This document shows positions 1-7,703 of a stretch of 62,063 bases of DNA, piece by piece (the stretch's first letter is position 1; each line of letters starts with the position of its first letter). The translations under genes and the position numbers were made by a program. Below the pieces are notes generated by a model, which saw nothing but the letters and a program-made list of their open reading frames with translations, ran no database searches and had not been told where the DNA came from. This DNA is from CAADGU01 sp964581605 (lineage in GTDB: Bacteria > Chloroflexota > Anaerolineae > Promineifilales > Promineifilaceae), in contig CAZOPF010000024.1 in assembly GCA_964581605.1 (NCBI GenBank), forward strand, positions 1-62,063. Direction: 5' to 3'.

Positions 1-1400
<1,400 letters not shown>

Positions 1401-1429
1401 CTTAGGGTTCGCTCGAATTTAACCTGGTA

Positions 1430-1461
1430 AGATTGGTTCAATCTCAAGATTGAACCAATCT
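1430..1461. terminator. Perfect inverted repeat after clpB
   Basis: A 14-bp perfect stem (AGATTGGTTCAATC and its complement) encloses the loop TCAA, 30 bases after the clpB stop. No T-run follows, so it may be an mRNA-end hairpin rather than a complete intrinsic terminator. Confidence 0.5.
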
Positions 1462-1499
1462 GCAAAGTCCAAAGTTATTTGCGGCTGAACCCTTAAGTC

Positions 1500-1533
1500 A
1501 AAAGACCGGAGACAATCTGTTTCCGGTCTTTTA
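1500..1533. terminator. Bidirectional intrinsic terminator between clpB and HNH gene
   Basis: The arms AAAGACCGGA and TCCGGTCTTT face each other across an 11-base loop. A-runs on the left and T-runs on the right let it terminate both the rightward clpB transcript and the leftward HNH transcript. It abuts the HNH stop codon. Confidence 0.75.
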
Positions 1534-1959
1534 TCTCTCAGGCGGGTGCCAGCCAGCTTGAATCCAAAAACTTCTCACCAGTAAGGCATCTGGATCATCA
1601 GCCAGGTGTAACGCTATCACAGTTGCCCGGCCCGTAGGGGTCTTGCCAATAATCTTTAATCCTCCCTCGCTCCAGGAAAAATGATCGTGCCACGTTTGCC
1701 TTCTTGGATCGAATAGGGGAACAATCTGGTCAGTTTCCGGGTCTACGGTTTCTGTTTGATCCGCTTTGTGCCCATTGCAGATGGGGCAGGCCAGCCAAAG
1801 GTTGTCTTCTTCGTTTGTTCCCCCTTTGGATAGAGGAGTAATGTGTTCAATTTCCAGACGAGCCATGACCAGGTGCTGCGGACTCAGGCAATAACCACAA
1901 TGATGCCCCGCGGCCTGGCGTACTCTTTGCTTTATCTTTTCAGAAATATGTGAGCGCAC
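1531..1959 (-). CDS. HNH endonuclease domain protein
   Basis: A 142-residue protein of the HNH nuclease family, expected to bind a divalent metal and cut DNA. The order is CGYC (first zinc pair) near residue 21, LEIEHITPLSKGG carrying the catalytic histidine near residue 38, NLWLACPICN (asparagine, histidine-side region and second zinc pair) near residues 53-62, then a ~75-residue tail rich in aromatic residues. It lies 11 nt behind the small gene at 1971-2333 on the same strand, so the two are probably co-transcribed. The block lies between the clpB stop and an extra copy of the clpB 3' end, suggesting accessory cargo. Whether it acts in defence, mobility or toxicity cannot be told from sequence. 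Confidence 0.85.
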   Translation of the reverse strand: MRSHISEKIKQRVRQAAGHHCGYCLSPQHLVMARLEIEHITPLSKGGTNEEDNLWLACPICNGHKADQTETVDPETDQIVPLFDPRRQTWHDHFSWSEGGLKIIGKTPTGRATVIALHLADDPDALLVRSFWIQAGWHPPER

Positions 1960-1970
1960 GATGGATGTCT

Positions 1971-2333
1971 TTAGCTAAGGGGAGATACCAGCCCGCGTTC
2001 TACAGCCACTTTTAATGCTTCTGCCTTACGCACCAGGCCATGCCGGTAAAGGTGCATCAACTTGTCTAGCTGTTGTCTTTCAGGGGGGGACAGCGTTCCC
2101 TCCTGGTTTTTTGCCAGTAGCTCAGACAGTTGTTTCTGTTGCTGCCTATCCAGTTGTAGTTTTGTCAACGCCAGAACTTGCTCATCAGTTAAGCTGTCTA
2201 TGGGCAAATCGGCCACAGCCTGATCCAGCCACTCGACCAGAATATCTTCTATCGGCCGTTTTGTCTGTTGCGCCAGAGAACGGGCGGTGGTAGCGACACG
2301 ATTGGGGAGTTGAAGGGTAACAGTTTGGGTCAT
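1971..2333 (-). CDS. Small antitoxin-like protein upstream of HNH gene
   Basis: About 120 residues starting at the ATG at 2333 (MTQTVTLQLPNRV). The N-terminus has a short beta strand followed by helices, like RelB or ribbon-helix-helix antitoxins; the remainder is helical and Gln/Leu-rich with no catalytic motif. A longer frame back to 2369 exists but would run into the copied clpB 3' end, so the shorter start is preferred. A TATACT box lies only six bases before this ATG, which suggests a leaderless message. I recall similar pairs (small helical protein plus HNH) in cyanobacteria and Chloroflexota. An antitoxin role is inferred from layout only. Confidence 0.6.
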   Translation of the reverse strand: MTQTVTLQLPNRVATTARSLAQQTKRPIEDILVEWLDQAVADLPIDSLTDEQVLALTKLQLDRQQQKQLSELLAKNQEGTLSPPERQQLDKLMHLYRHGLVRKAEALKVAVERGLVSPLS

Positions 2334-2339
2334 GAGCAA

Positions 2340-2345
2340 AGTATA
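2340..2345 (-). promoter_or_regulatory. -10 box of a likely leaderless transcript
   Basis: TATACT on the minus strand ends six bases before the ATG at 2333, leaving no room for a ribosome binding site. No convincing -35 box is seen. Confidence 0.35.
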
Positions 2346-2365
2346 ACACATCGGTTGGGAAGGGG

Positions 2366-2427
2366 ACACGGCCGTTGGGGAGTTGACGTTTAGCGTGGTG
2401 GAAGCGGGGGAGGGGGCGGGGTTTTAA
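2366..2427 (+). pseudogene. Extra copy of clpB 3' end (copy A)
   Basis: This stretch reads DTAVGELTFSVVEAG then EGAGF and a TAA stop, nearly identical to the last codons of clpB at 1339-1400. Similarity starts abruptly at GGACACGGCCGTT, that is, at the octamer, and continues to the stop; only the last few codons differ. It has no start codon or other clpB sequence. It lies about 970 bp beyond the real clpB end, with the HNH pair between them. Confidence 0.85.
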
Positions 2428-2482
2428 GAGTGGGGGAGTAAGGCTGTGCTGCTTGTTCTCAAGGTAAATACCTAACGCGAGG

Positions 2483-3151
2483 CTAAGTAATTGCAGTCGC
2501 TTCTGGTGAGAGATTGCTATTTGGGTCGAAGGTTGCAATCTTCTCAGCAGATCGCCCCATTTCCCTCAACCATTCCGCCAATTCGGCAAACGTGACCTCT
2601 TGTTGCCCGATGATCAGCCTATCAATCGATTTGACCGTTTGATTTGGTTCTGTAGGATGCGGCCTTTCAGGACCGTCTGGCATGAGTGCAAACGGTTGAC
2701 CCTCTTGAATCTCACCTTTAACTACGAGAGCCTCAAGATGGTGGATCTCGTTTCGCATAAGTCGGAAGCGGTCAGTCACCGCGTCCGTTGCGAATGCGGG
2801 TTTTTCCTTATTCAGCATCACAGCCAGACCATCCTGACTCCTGTGACGCCGCAATCGGCGGTAGCAGTTTACCGCACGGTACATGTCTGAAAGGCAGCTT
2901 TCGTAGTGGGAAATAGCTCTATGGGCAGCACCCAGGTTTAGTGATATGTGAGTTCCCCAGAATTCGCGCAGCTTATCAGTGCCTAGCTGGTACTTAACAA
3001 GAGACGCTTCTACCAGCCGAATGTACGTACTCGAAAGTGCATTTATCTGATAGTTTGTAGAGACACTTTGAATGAACAGAGACTTCAGCCAAAACTGAGA
3101 GAACCCCTGTGAATACTCAGCAATCTCAGGTACTTCGATGGAGATATGCAT
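2483..3151 (-). CDS. Hypothetical protein with HEPN-like motif
   Basis: A 222-residue mostly helical protein with no family I can name. Near residue 134 it has RLMRNEIHHLE, which fits the R-(polar)-x(3)-H pattern of HEPN ribonucleases and related abortive-infection proteins. The first 110 residues contain further helices with many Ser, Tyr and Arg residues, and the C-terminus looks like a loosely folded tail with Pro and Asn. It heads a run of three unknown genes on the minus strand within the island next to clpB. None of them contains an ACGGCCGT octamer, which fits recent acquisition. A HEPN assignment is tentative: only the motif and helical character support it. Confidence 0.6.
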   Translation of the reverse strand: MHISIEVPEIAEYSQGFSQFWLKSLFIQSVSTNYQINALSSTYIRLVEASLVKYQLGTDKLREFWGTHISLNLGAAHRAISHYESCLSDMYRAVNCYRRLRRHRSQDGLAVMLNKEKPAFATDAVTDRFRLMRNEIHHLEALVVKGEIQEGQPFALMPDGPERPHPTEPNQTVKSIDRLIIGQQEVTFAELAEWLREMGRSAEKIATFDPNSNLSPEATAIT

Positions 3152-3216
3152 TGCTTAACTTGCTCCATTTGAGACCGGTTCCCGAAACTGCACACATGGG
3201 CAGTAGGTACCTAAAC

Positions 3217-3675
3217 TTATTCCGCTTTGCGTACCGGCAATAAATGATGTTCGTTATCTGGGATCACTGGAACATGTTCGATAATTGGCATAAAAGTCGT
3301 CTGAGTTAGCTCAATCAAAGCCTGATCCAATTTTTTCATTGCGATTTCTCGCACTATTGGGTCGTTTATTTCTTCCGCAAGTTTCTTGTGAAAATCTATT
3401 TCACTCATTATTGTTTTATGCCATTCCTCACGGGTCTTTCTAAACTCACTGGCTGAAATATTCCGTTGTTCCCAAGTTCGTGCCCTTACAATTTCCTCAC
3501 GAGTCATTTTTAATATGGCTGCTTGTTCTTCTGCTGTTGCTGCATTTGAGACTGCAGACTGTAGGCGTGCATCAAGAGATTTAGGTATCATCTGAGACAA
3601 CCAACTGAGTCCAGTTTTTACTGTACTAAATAAAGTAAGCCAAACACTCCCCGATTCTATCCAGGTAATACCCAA
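3217..3675 (-). CDS. Hypothetical protein with amphipathic N-terminus
   Basis: About 150 residues, not recognised. Residues 1-30 are rich in Trp, Leu and Ser and could lie on a membrane; residues 40-120 are charged helices, probably coiled-coil. The open frame begins with TTG at 3675; a methionine about 28 residues further in is an alternative, so the start is uncertain. It lies between two other unknown genes in the same orientation, 32 bases after the retropepsin-like gene. The low GC and lack of ACGGCCGT copies match its neighbours and differ from the housekeeping genes, which hints at transfer. Confidence 0.5.
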   Translation of the reverse strand: MGITWIESGSVWLTLFSTVKTGLSWLSQMIPKSLDARLQSAVSNAATAEEQAAILKMTREEIVRARTWEQRNISASEFRKTREEWHKTIMSEIDFHKKLAEEINDPIVREIAMKKLDQALIELTQTTFMPIIEHVPVIPDNEHHLLPVRKAE

Positions 3676-3707
3676 CCTGGACTCATTCCAAAGGCTGCGA
3701 TCTAAAT

Positions 3708-4295
3708 CTATGGTTTCCTCAACGGCTCTGGCCTTTCGGACGTGTGGGGCTCCTCGACGTTTTGACGAGGCCAGTCATCATGTTGATGAAGCCGATGCTC
3801 CACAATTGCAGCAACATTATGAATAGATCGTATTCCACCAAGAAATCTTTCAAGTTCTAAAGTATTTATGGTTTCTGCCTCAGGGATTAGGCGTAAACCT
3901 AAAGTTTCAGGTTGTCGCTTCAGCTGTGGCTCAACAGTGATATGTGCCTTGCTGGAATCGGTAACTGCTTCACCAATATCAAAAAGCAATTTTAGGAAAT
4001 CGGCACCAAGAAGTAGCGAGGCAGGACCGTCATCAATTACATAAACCGTGAGTGGTAAAGCACGGAGATTTTTTATCTGAACTCCGATACTGGTTTTAGG
4101 TTGTTCCGTGTACATACCACTTGATAACTCAACTCTCCCAACACCATCTGTCTCTAGTCCGGGTAAACTTTTGTAAAGTGAGCGGGTAATGAGGCCATGA
4201 GAAAACCAAGTGTCCACAATAAAATCTGAAATCTTTGTGGATGTTGGGAATCTAATAGGATCAAAAACTGTACAAGGAATTGAGAGTCTGGGCAT
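3708..4295 (-). CDS. Retropepsin-like protein, possibly inactive
   Basis: A 195-residue protein with the two landmarks of single-domain retropepsin-like (clan AA) proteases: FIVDTWFSHGLIT near residue 26 in the place of the catalytic D-T/S-G loop, and SLLLGADFLKLLF near residue 93 in the place of the hydrophobic-G motif. The glycine after the DT pair is Trp here, so catalysis is doubtful. The last ~50 residues are a His/Pro/Glu-rich tail. The ATG at 4295 follows an AGAGG ribosome binding site. It appears to lead a run with the two unknown genes below. A second, normal member of this family lies at 42910-43293. Confidence 0.5.
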   Translation of the reverse strand: MPRLSIPCTVFDPIRFPTSTKISDFIVDTWFSHGLITRSLYKSLPGLETDGVGRVELSSGMYTEQPKTSIGVQIKNLRALPLTVYVIDDGPASLLLGADFLKLLFDIGEAVTDSSKAHITVEPQLKRQPETLGLRLIPEAETINTLELERFLGGIRSIHNVAAIVEHRLHQHDDWPRQNVEEPHTSERPEPLRKP

Positions 4296-4445
4296 AGTCG
4301 TTTACCTCTTGTATATGAGTGATTCATACTTATTTGTTTCTGCTTTGGCTGACTTCGAGATAGTACCACAAAATCTTGCTTAACGTGAAGGTTGAAAGAC
4401 ACGGCCGTACCCCCTCTCCCCTCTCAAACAAACATTCAACATCCA

Positions 4446-4613
4446 TTAACTCCTGATGGACATGCGTTAGCTCTTGATGGACGTGCATTAGCTCCTGACG
4501 GACGTGCGTTAGCTCCTGATCAACGTTCGTTAGCTCGTGGTGGATGTACGTTTCCTCCTGATCCACCTCCGTTAGCTCCTGATGGACGTGCGTTAGCTCT
4601 TGATCAACGTATA
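4446..4613. repeat. Minisatellite, eight units of 21 nt
   Basis: Eight head-to-tail units resemble TTAGCTCCTGATGGACGTGCG; most differ at one to several positions, and units 4-6 are the most diverged. The array is flanked by ACGGCCGT at 4401 and 4643. A fragment of about one and a half units recurs at 5859-5900, again between two octamers. Confidence 0.9.
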
Positions 4614-4616
4614 AAT

Positions 4617-4661
4617 TTGCTGAATGTGGATAGGGGAATGGTACGGCCGTGTCCCGCATCA
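4617..4661. repeat. Intergenic element TTTGCTGAATGTG...ACGGCCGTG, copy 1
   Basis: TTTGCTGAATGTG is followed by about 12 variable bases and ACGGCCGTGTCCC. The same layout occurs at 5924-5965 and 6906-6946, so the octamer is part of a longer dispersed element here. Confidence 0.55.
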
Positions 4662-4679
4662 CAGCCGCGCCCAACACCA

Positions 4680-5066
4680 TCAGTCCCAATCAAGAAATTC
4701 CTCTTTTTCAGCGTGTAGATTCCATACTGCCAGACCAACGTGCGTGGCGCGAATCACCTTCCCCATACGTTTTGCTTTGGTTTTGAAAGCGGTTTGACGC
4801 AGAACACGGCGAACAAAAGCCGCTACTTCTTCTTTTCTCACATCAAGGTAAACCAGGCAATACCCCGTATGGCACAGACGACGTTCATAAAAATCATCAT
4901 CACGGGTGATAAAGGTAGGCTGGTTCAATTGAAGCAAAAAAGGGATGATTTCTCGATCCTTCATCCCTTTTCGGCCTGTCTCGTAACCAATCTGACGGAC
5001 AGGAATTCGCCAGCTATTGAGCAAACGACGCTGACCATCAATGATGTTTTCATCCAGGATAATCAC
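4680..5066 (-). CDS. DUF5615 PIN-like toxin
   Basis: A 128-residue protein of the DUF5615 (Mut7-C/PIN-like) family, the usual partner of DUF433 proteins in a presumed type II toxin-antitoxin module; such proteins are expected to be RNases. Acidic residues of the PIN-like core are visible: ILDENI at the N-terminus and ITRDDDFYERR near residue 54. The start is a GTG at 5066 that overlaps the TGA stop of the DUF433 gene (GTGA), which points to coupled translation. The module lies in the repeat-rich island after clpB and lacks ACGGCCGT. Toxicity and RNA target are inferred from family membership only. Confidence 0.8.
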   Translation of the reverse strand: MIILDENIIDGQRRLLNSWRIPVRQIGYETGRKGMKDREIIPFLLQLNQPTFITRDDDFYERRLCHTGYCLVYLDVRKEEVAAFVRRVLRQTAFKTKAKRMGKVIRATHVGLAVWNLHAEKEEFLDWD

Positions 5067-5320
5067 GCTATGGCCGGCTCCAAAGCATATTTTTCGGCAT
5101 TCTCAAGAAATGCCAGCCGGGACAACCTGACAGCTTCGGCAATGGCCTCATACGAGACACTGCCGCGCCATTCTTCGATGATCGTTTCCCAGGCCAACCC
5201 GTCCGCAACTTGTTCTAAAACGTCGGCAACCAAAATACGTGTACCTCGAAAAGTAGGTTTGCCATGACAAATTTCTGGGTCAGTCACAATGTAACGTCCA
5301 AAAAATCTTTCATTCATCAT
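5063..5320 (-). CDS. DUF433 antitoxin
   Basis: About 85 residues of the DUF433 family, small winged-helix-like proteins that pair with DUF5615 toxins and probably bind DNA and toxin. The family signature is clear: DPEICHGKPTFRGTRILV, then DVLEQVADGLAWETIIEEW, then a helix ending in EAVRLSRLAFLENAEKYA. The ATG at 5320 (or the next one at 5317) follows GGAGAG, a good ribosome binding site, so these are preferred over the upstream TTG at 5329. It is the first gene of the two-gene unit and overlaps the toxin start by four bases. Confidence 0.85.
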   Translation of the reverse strand: MMNERFFGRYIVTDPEICHGKPTFRGTRILVADVLEQVADGLAWETIIEEWRGSVSYEAIAEAVRLSRLAFLENAEKYALEPAIA

Positions 5321-5348
5321 TCTCTCCAATTTGGGCGGTCATTCAGTC

Positions 5349-5596
5349 TCATACATGGCGGCGAATGGTGTTGAATGAAACTAATTCGCCGTTTTCCACT
5401 TGCAATTGGGCTTCGGCAAAGGCTTCCTCAAAGCCTTCAATGTTCAATAATTCTGCCGTCGCTTCATTTTCTTCGCGCTCTTCCAGGTAAGCCAAAAAGT
5501 CATTGGCGACCCGTAGCCGCTCCACCGACAGGTGGTGCAGGCGCGGTTGCGCCAGATTGATTAAACCTTCTTTTCAGTTGAAGGATTGGTTGTCAT
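5349..5596 (-). pseudogene. Frameshifted antitoxin-like gene
   Basis: An ATG at 5596 follows a strong GGAGG site and reads MTTNPSTEKKV then a stop. Two bases out of frame the sequence continues as LINLAQPRLHHLSVERLRVA, then NDFLAYLEEREENEATAELL, ending ELVSFNTIRRHV at 5349. This matches a common family of small acidic antitoxin-like proteins in cyanobacteria and Chloroflexota. One base is missing near 5572, so the gene is broken unless this is a sequencing error. No toxin partner is found next to it; the DUF433 gene follows directly. Confidence 0.65.
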
Positions 5597-5691
5597 TGCT
5601 ACCTCCAAATACAAAGATTATAGATGGTCATGGGATGAAAACAAAGGGAGGGATACGGCCGTTGCCGCGGGTGCCGCAAAGACTCAAAGCC

Positions 5692-5774
5692 AGGTGTGGG
5701 ATGGCGACCATGTGCTGGGGGATACGGCCGTTGGGGAGTTGACGTTTCGCGTGGTGGAGGCGATGGCGTTGTGA
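5692..5774 (+). pseudogene. Extra copy of clpB 3' end (copy B)
   Basis: This copy reads QVWDGDHVLGDTAVGELTF then RVVEAMAL and a TGA stop, matching the last ~25 codons of clpB (QVRDGDHVLVDTAVGELTF and so on). Similarity begins at CAGGTG about 30 bases before the octamer at 5724, so it is longer than copy A, then diverges after the shared VVEA. No start or upstream clpB sequence is present. The surrounding 5597-6073 stretch holds no intact gene, only ACGGCCGT copies at 5655, 5724, 5785, 5835 and 5953, and repeat fragments. Confidence 0.85.
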
Positions 5775-5858
5775 GAGTAGGAGTACGGCCGTTGAACATG
5801 CAGGTGGTGGGGTTTGATAGCCGCGTTTCTCATTACGGCCGTATCAGATAATCCAGTC

Positions 5859-5900
5859 TCCTGATGGACGTGCGTTAGCTCTTGATCAACGTACAAAAAC
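5859..5900. repeat. Fragment of the 21-nt minisatellite
   Basis: TCCTGATGGACGTGCGTTAG and the next ~20 bases match the end of the array at 4446-4613, including its last variant unit with GATCAACGTA. It sits between ACGGCCGT copies at 5835 and 5953. Confidence 0.8.
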
Positions 5901-5923
5901 TGTTGGTGATGAGCGGACGCCTG

Positions 5924-5965
5924 TTTGCTCAATGTGCGGGCTGGCAGGGGTCACGGCCGTGCCCC
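5924..5965. repeat. Intergenic element TTTGCTNAATGTG...ACGGCCGTG, copy 2
   Basis: TTTGCTCAATGTG, a short variable stretch, then ACGGCCGTGCCCC, as at 4617 and 6906. Confidence 0.5.
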
Positions 5966-6073
5966 ATTTTCAACCAACCAATCGCCCGGCGAGACGCAAA
6001 ATGCCGGGCTTATTTGTTATAATCAGGATGCTGGAATTCACACAAGCGCCCCGGAATTTTTAGATGAGGCAAG

Positions 6074-6874
6074 ATGCTCAAACTGAACGCCTTTGCGAAG
6101 CATATAAAAATTGCTACCGAGCAGGCCGGATTTACCGTCACGAAACGGGAAGGGGCGTTGCTGCACGTCGTTTTGCATGATCAAACCATGCGCTGTGATC
6201 TGGCCCCGCTTTACCGGGCTTATCAGAATGCCCCCGCTCGGCTGGACGACATTGTGCAGTCCCATCTGGCGGCGCTCAATCGGACCCTCCTGACCACCGC
6301 GCCGCCGACTGAAAAGGAAGCGGCCGAATCGCTGCTGCCCTTGCTGCAACAGCACCAATGGCTGGAACAAACCGGTGGACGTGGGGTGCTGCCGTTGGTG
6401 ACACGGCCGTTTACAGCCAACATCCTCGTCAGTTACGTCTTTGATCTGCCCCACTACCGGGCTTACGTTAACGTGGAAACCATGTCCCGGATGGCCCAGG
6501 CACCGGGGGCATCGTTCGACGCCATTCACGACTATGCACTGCAAAACCTGCGGCAGCGAACGTCAGCCAGGGGGTACCAGACACACGGCATTGGCGATCA
6601 AACGATGATTTTTTATGAAACGGACGATGGGTTCGCGGCGACGCGCATTTTATTACCCGAAATGCTGGATACGTGGCACGGCCGTATCCCCGGCACTATG
6701 TTACTGGGCATTCCTAACCAGGATTTATTACTGGCGTTTAGTGACCGGCATCCAACAAAAACGGCCATTGCCCGCCAGATACGCCGCGACTGCCAGCGTC
6801 ACAAACATCCCCTGTTTTCCGGCCTGCTCGTGTGGGAAAAGGGGCTGATCAAAGAATATGAGCCTGTTCATTAG
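6074..6874 (+). CDS. DUF1444 family protein
   Basis: A 266-residue protein resembling the DUF1444 family (Bacillus YtpQ-like), of unknown biochemical function. The family hallmark is IPNQDLLLAFSD near residue 213. Before it lies a mixed alpha/beta region with YVNVETMSRM near residue 132. There is no signal peptide or membrane segment, so it should be cytoplasmic. The ATG at 6074 follows GATGAGGCAAG, a plausible ribosome binding site, and a TATAAT at 6018-6023 could be its -10 box. Two ACGGCCGT octamers lie within it (6403, 6678). It is isolated between repeat-rich stretches. Confidence 0.7.
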   Translation: MLKLNAFAKHIKIATEQAGFTVTKREGALLHVVLHDQTMRCDLAPLYRAYQNAPARLDDIVQSHLAALNRTLLTTAPPTEKEAAESLLPLLQQHQWLEQTGGRGVLPLVTRPFTANILVSYVFDLPHYRAYVNVETMSRMAQAPGASFDAIHDYALQNLRQRTSARGYQTHGIGDQTMIFYETDDGFAATRILLPEMLDTWHGRIPGTMLLGIPNQDLLLAFSDRHPTKTAIARQIRRDCQRHKHPLFSGLLVWEKGLIKEYEPVH

Positions 6875-6905
6875 CGCTCCCGCTGTGGCCGTTCCCCCTT
6901 CCTCT

Positions 6906-6946
6906 GTTTGCTGAATGTGCATGTGGGCATGTTACGGCCGTGTCCC
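6906..6946. repeat. Intergenic element TTTGCTGAATGTG...ACGGCCGTG, copy 3
   Basis: TTTGCTGAATGTG, 15 variable bases, then ACGGCCGTGTCCCC, as at 4617 and 5924. Confidence 0.55.
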
Positions 6947-6974
6947 CGTTGCCCCATCACCGTCCGCCTTCTGC

Positions 6975-6980
6975 TATTAT
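6975..6980 (+). promoter_or_regulatory. -10 box of a likely leaderless HEPN/MNT transcript
   Basis: TATTAT ends seven bases before the HEPN ATG at 6988, with no ribosome binding site between. Confidence 0.35.
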
Positions 6981-6987
6981 TGGCGGC

Positions 6988-7390
6988 ATGAACATACAAG
7001 AGCATGTCAATTATTGGCTTGATTCGGCCAGCAATCATTTGGGAGATGCCGAGCAGCTTTTCTTATCAGCGAGGTATGATTGGTCCTTGTTTATCGGCCA
7101 TTTGGTGATAGAGAAGACGCTCAAAGCATATTTTGTATGCAAAAACAATAACCAGATACCGCCTAAAACACACAACCTGCTTAAACTGGCTGAGATATCT
7201 GGTTTACCCCTCACAGAAAGCCAAAAGCTCTTTTTGGATGAAGTGAATGATTTCAATCTGGAGGTAAGATACCCCTCAATACCGGAGCGAGTTTTATAAA
7301 CTCTGTACCAGAGAATTCGCAGAGGGATATTTCACCAGAATCAAGGAGTTCGCCACATGGCTGATATCCCAAATCACGTTCAACGAATAA
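6988..7390 (+). pseudogene. HEPN-domain toxin gene with +1 frameshift
   Basis: From the ATG at 6988 the frame reads MNIQEHVNYWLDSASNHLGD and continues through DWSLFIGHLVIEKTLKAYF to EVRYPSIPERVL and a stop at 7299. This is a HEPN-domain protein (pfam HEPN, partner of MNT nucleotidyltransferases). If one C is removed from the CCCC run at 7270-7275, the frame continues as RYPQYRSEFYKLCTREFAEG and ends INFNE-like at 7390, giving a normal-length protein. So one extra C truncates the C-terminal third. The full frame would overlap the MNT gene by 34 bases, typical for this module. Either the toxin is broken or the base is an assembly error. Confidence 0.8.
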
Positions 7391-7674
7391 TTTCGCAATA
7401 CCTGGCCTCACTTAAAGAGCATGGATTTCAAATTCAAGATGCGATCTTGTTTGGTAGTTATGCCAGCGGTCATGCGAATCAATGGAGCGACATTGATTTA
7501 GCATTGGTTTCTGACGATTTTAAGGGCATTCGGTTTACAGACAAGAACAAAATTCGCAAGATTACGATTTCAGTCAGCACCGATTTAGAGGTTTTACCTT
7601 TCAACCCAAAGGATTTCACACCAGGCAATCCATTGGTCAAAGAGATATTGGAGACGGGCATACGAGTTGTTTAG
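7357..7674 (+). CDS. MNT nucleotidyltransferase, antitoxin of HEPN/MNT module
   Basis: A 105-residue minimal nucleotidyltransferase. The family signature GSYASGHANQWSDIDLALVS spans residues ~32-51 (G-S, then the D-x-D metal pair), and a further acidic residue lies in STDLEVLPF near residue 74. In known HEPN/MNT pairs this protein neutralises the HEPN RNase, in some cases by adding AMP to it. The ATG at 7357 lies inside the end of the repaired HEPN frame; SD-like AAGGAG lies about 12 bases upstream. It is intact even though its toxin is frameshifted. Confidence 0.85.
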   Translation: MADIPNHVQRIISQYLASLKEHGFQIQDAILFGSYASGHANQWSDIDLALVSDDFKGIRFTDKNKIRKITISVSTDLEVLPFNPKDFTPGNPLVKEILETGIRVV

Positions 7675-7703
7675 CCTGCTAACTCAGGAGTACGGCTGGC
7701 TTG

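Larger units (their letters stand above)
4330..4689 (-). other. Open frame through a 21-nt repeat array
   Basis: The minus strand carries a 119-codon frame whose centre is a heptapeptide repeat of the form HVHQELT, produced by the 21-nt array at 4446-4613. Because the unit length is a multiple of three, frames on both strands stay open through the array; the plus strand likewise gives repeats of LAPDGRA. It overlaps the end of the toxin gene at 4680. No ribosome binding site or homology supports translation, so this is more likely a minisatellite than a gene. Confidence 0.2.

Noticed and set aside
4392..4718. Plus-strand frame through the 21-nt array (LAPDGRA repeats)
   Set aside because: Open only because the unit is a multiple of three; no start signal and it overlaps the DUF5615 gene antisense.
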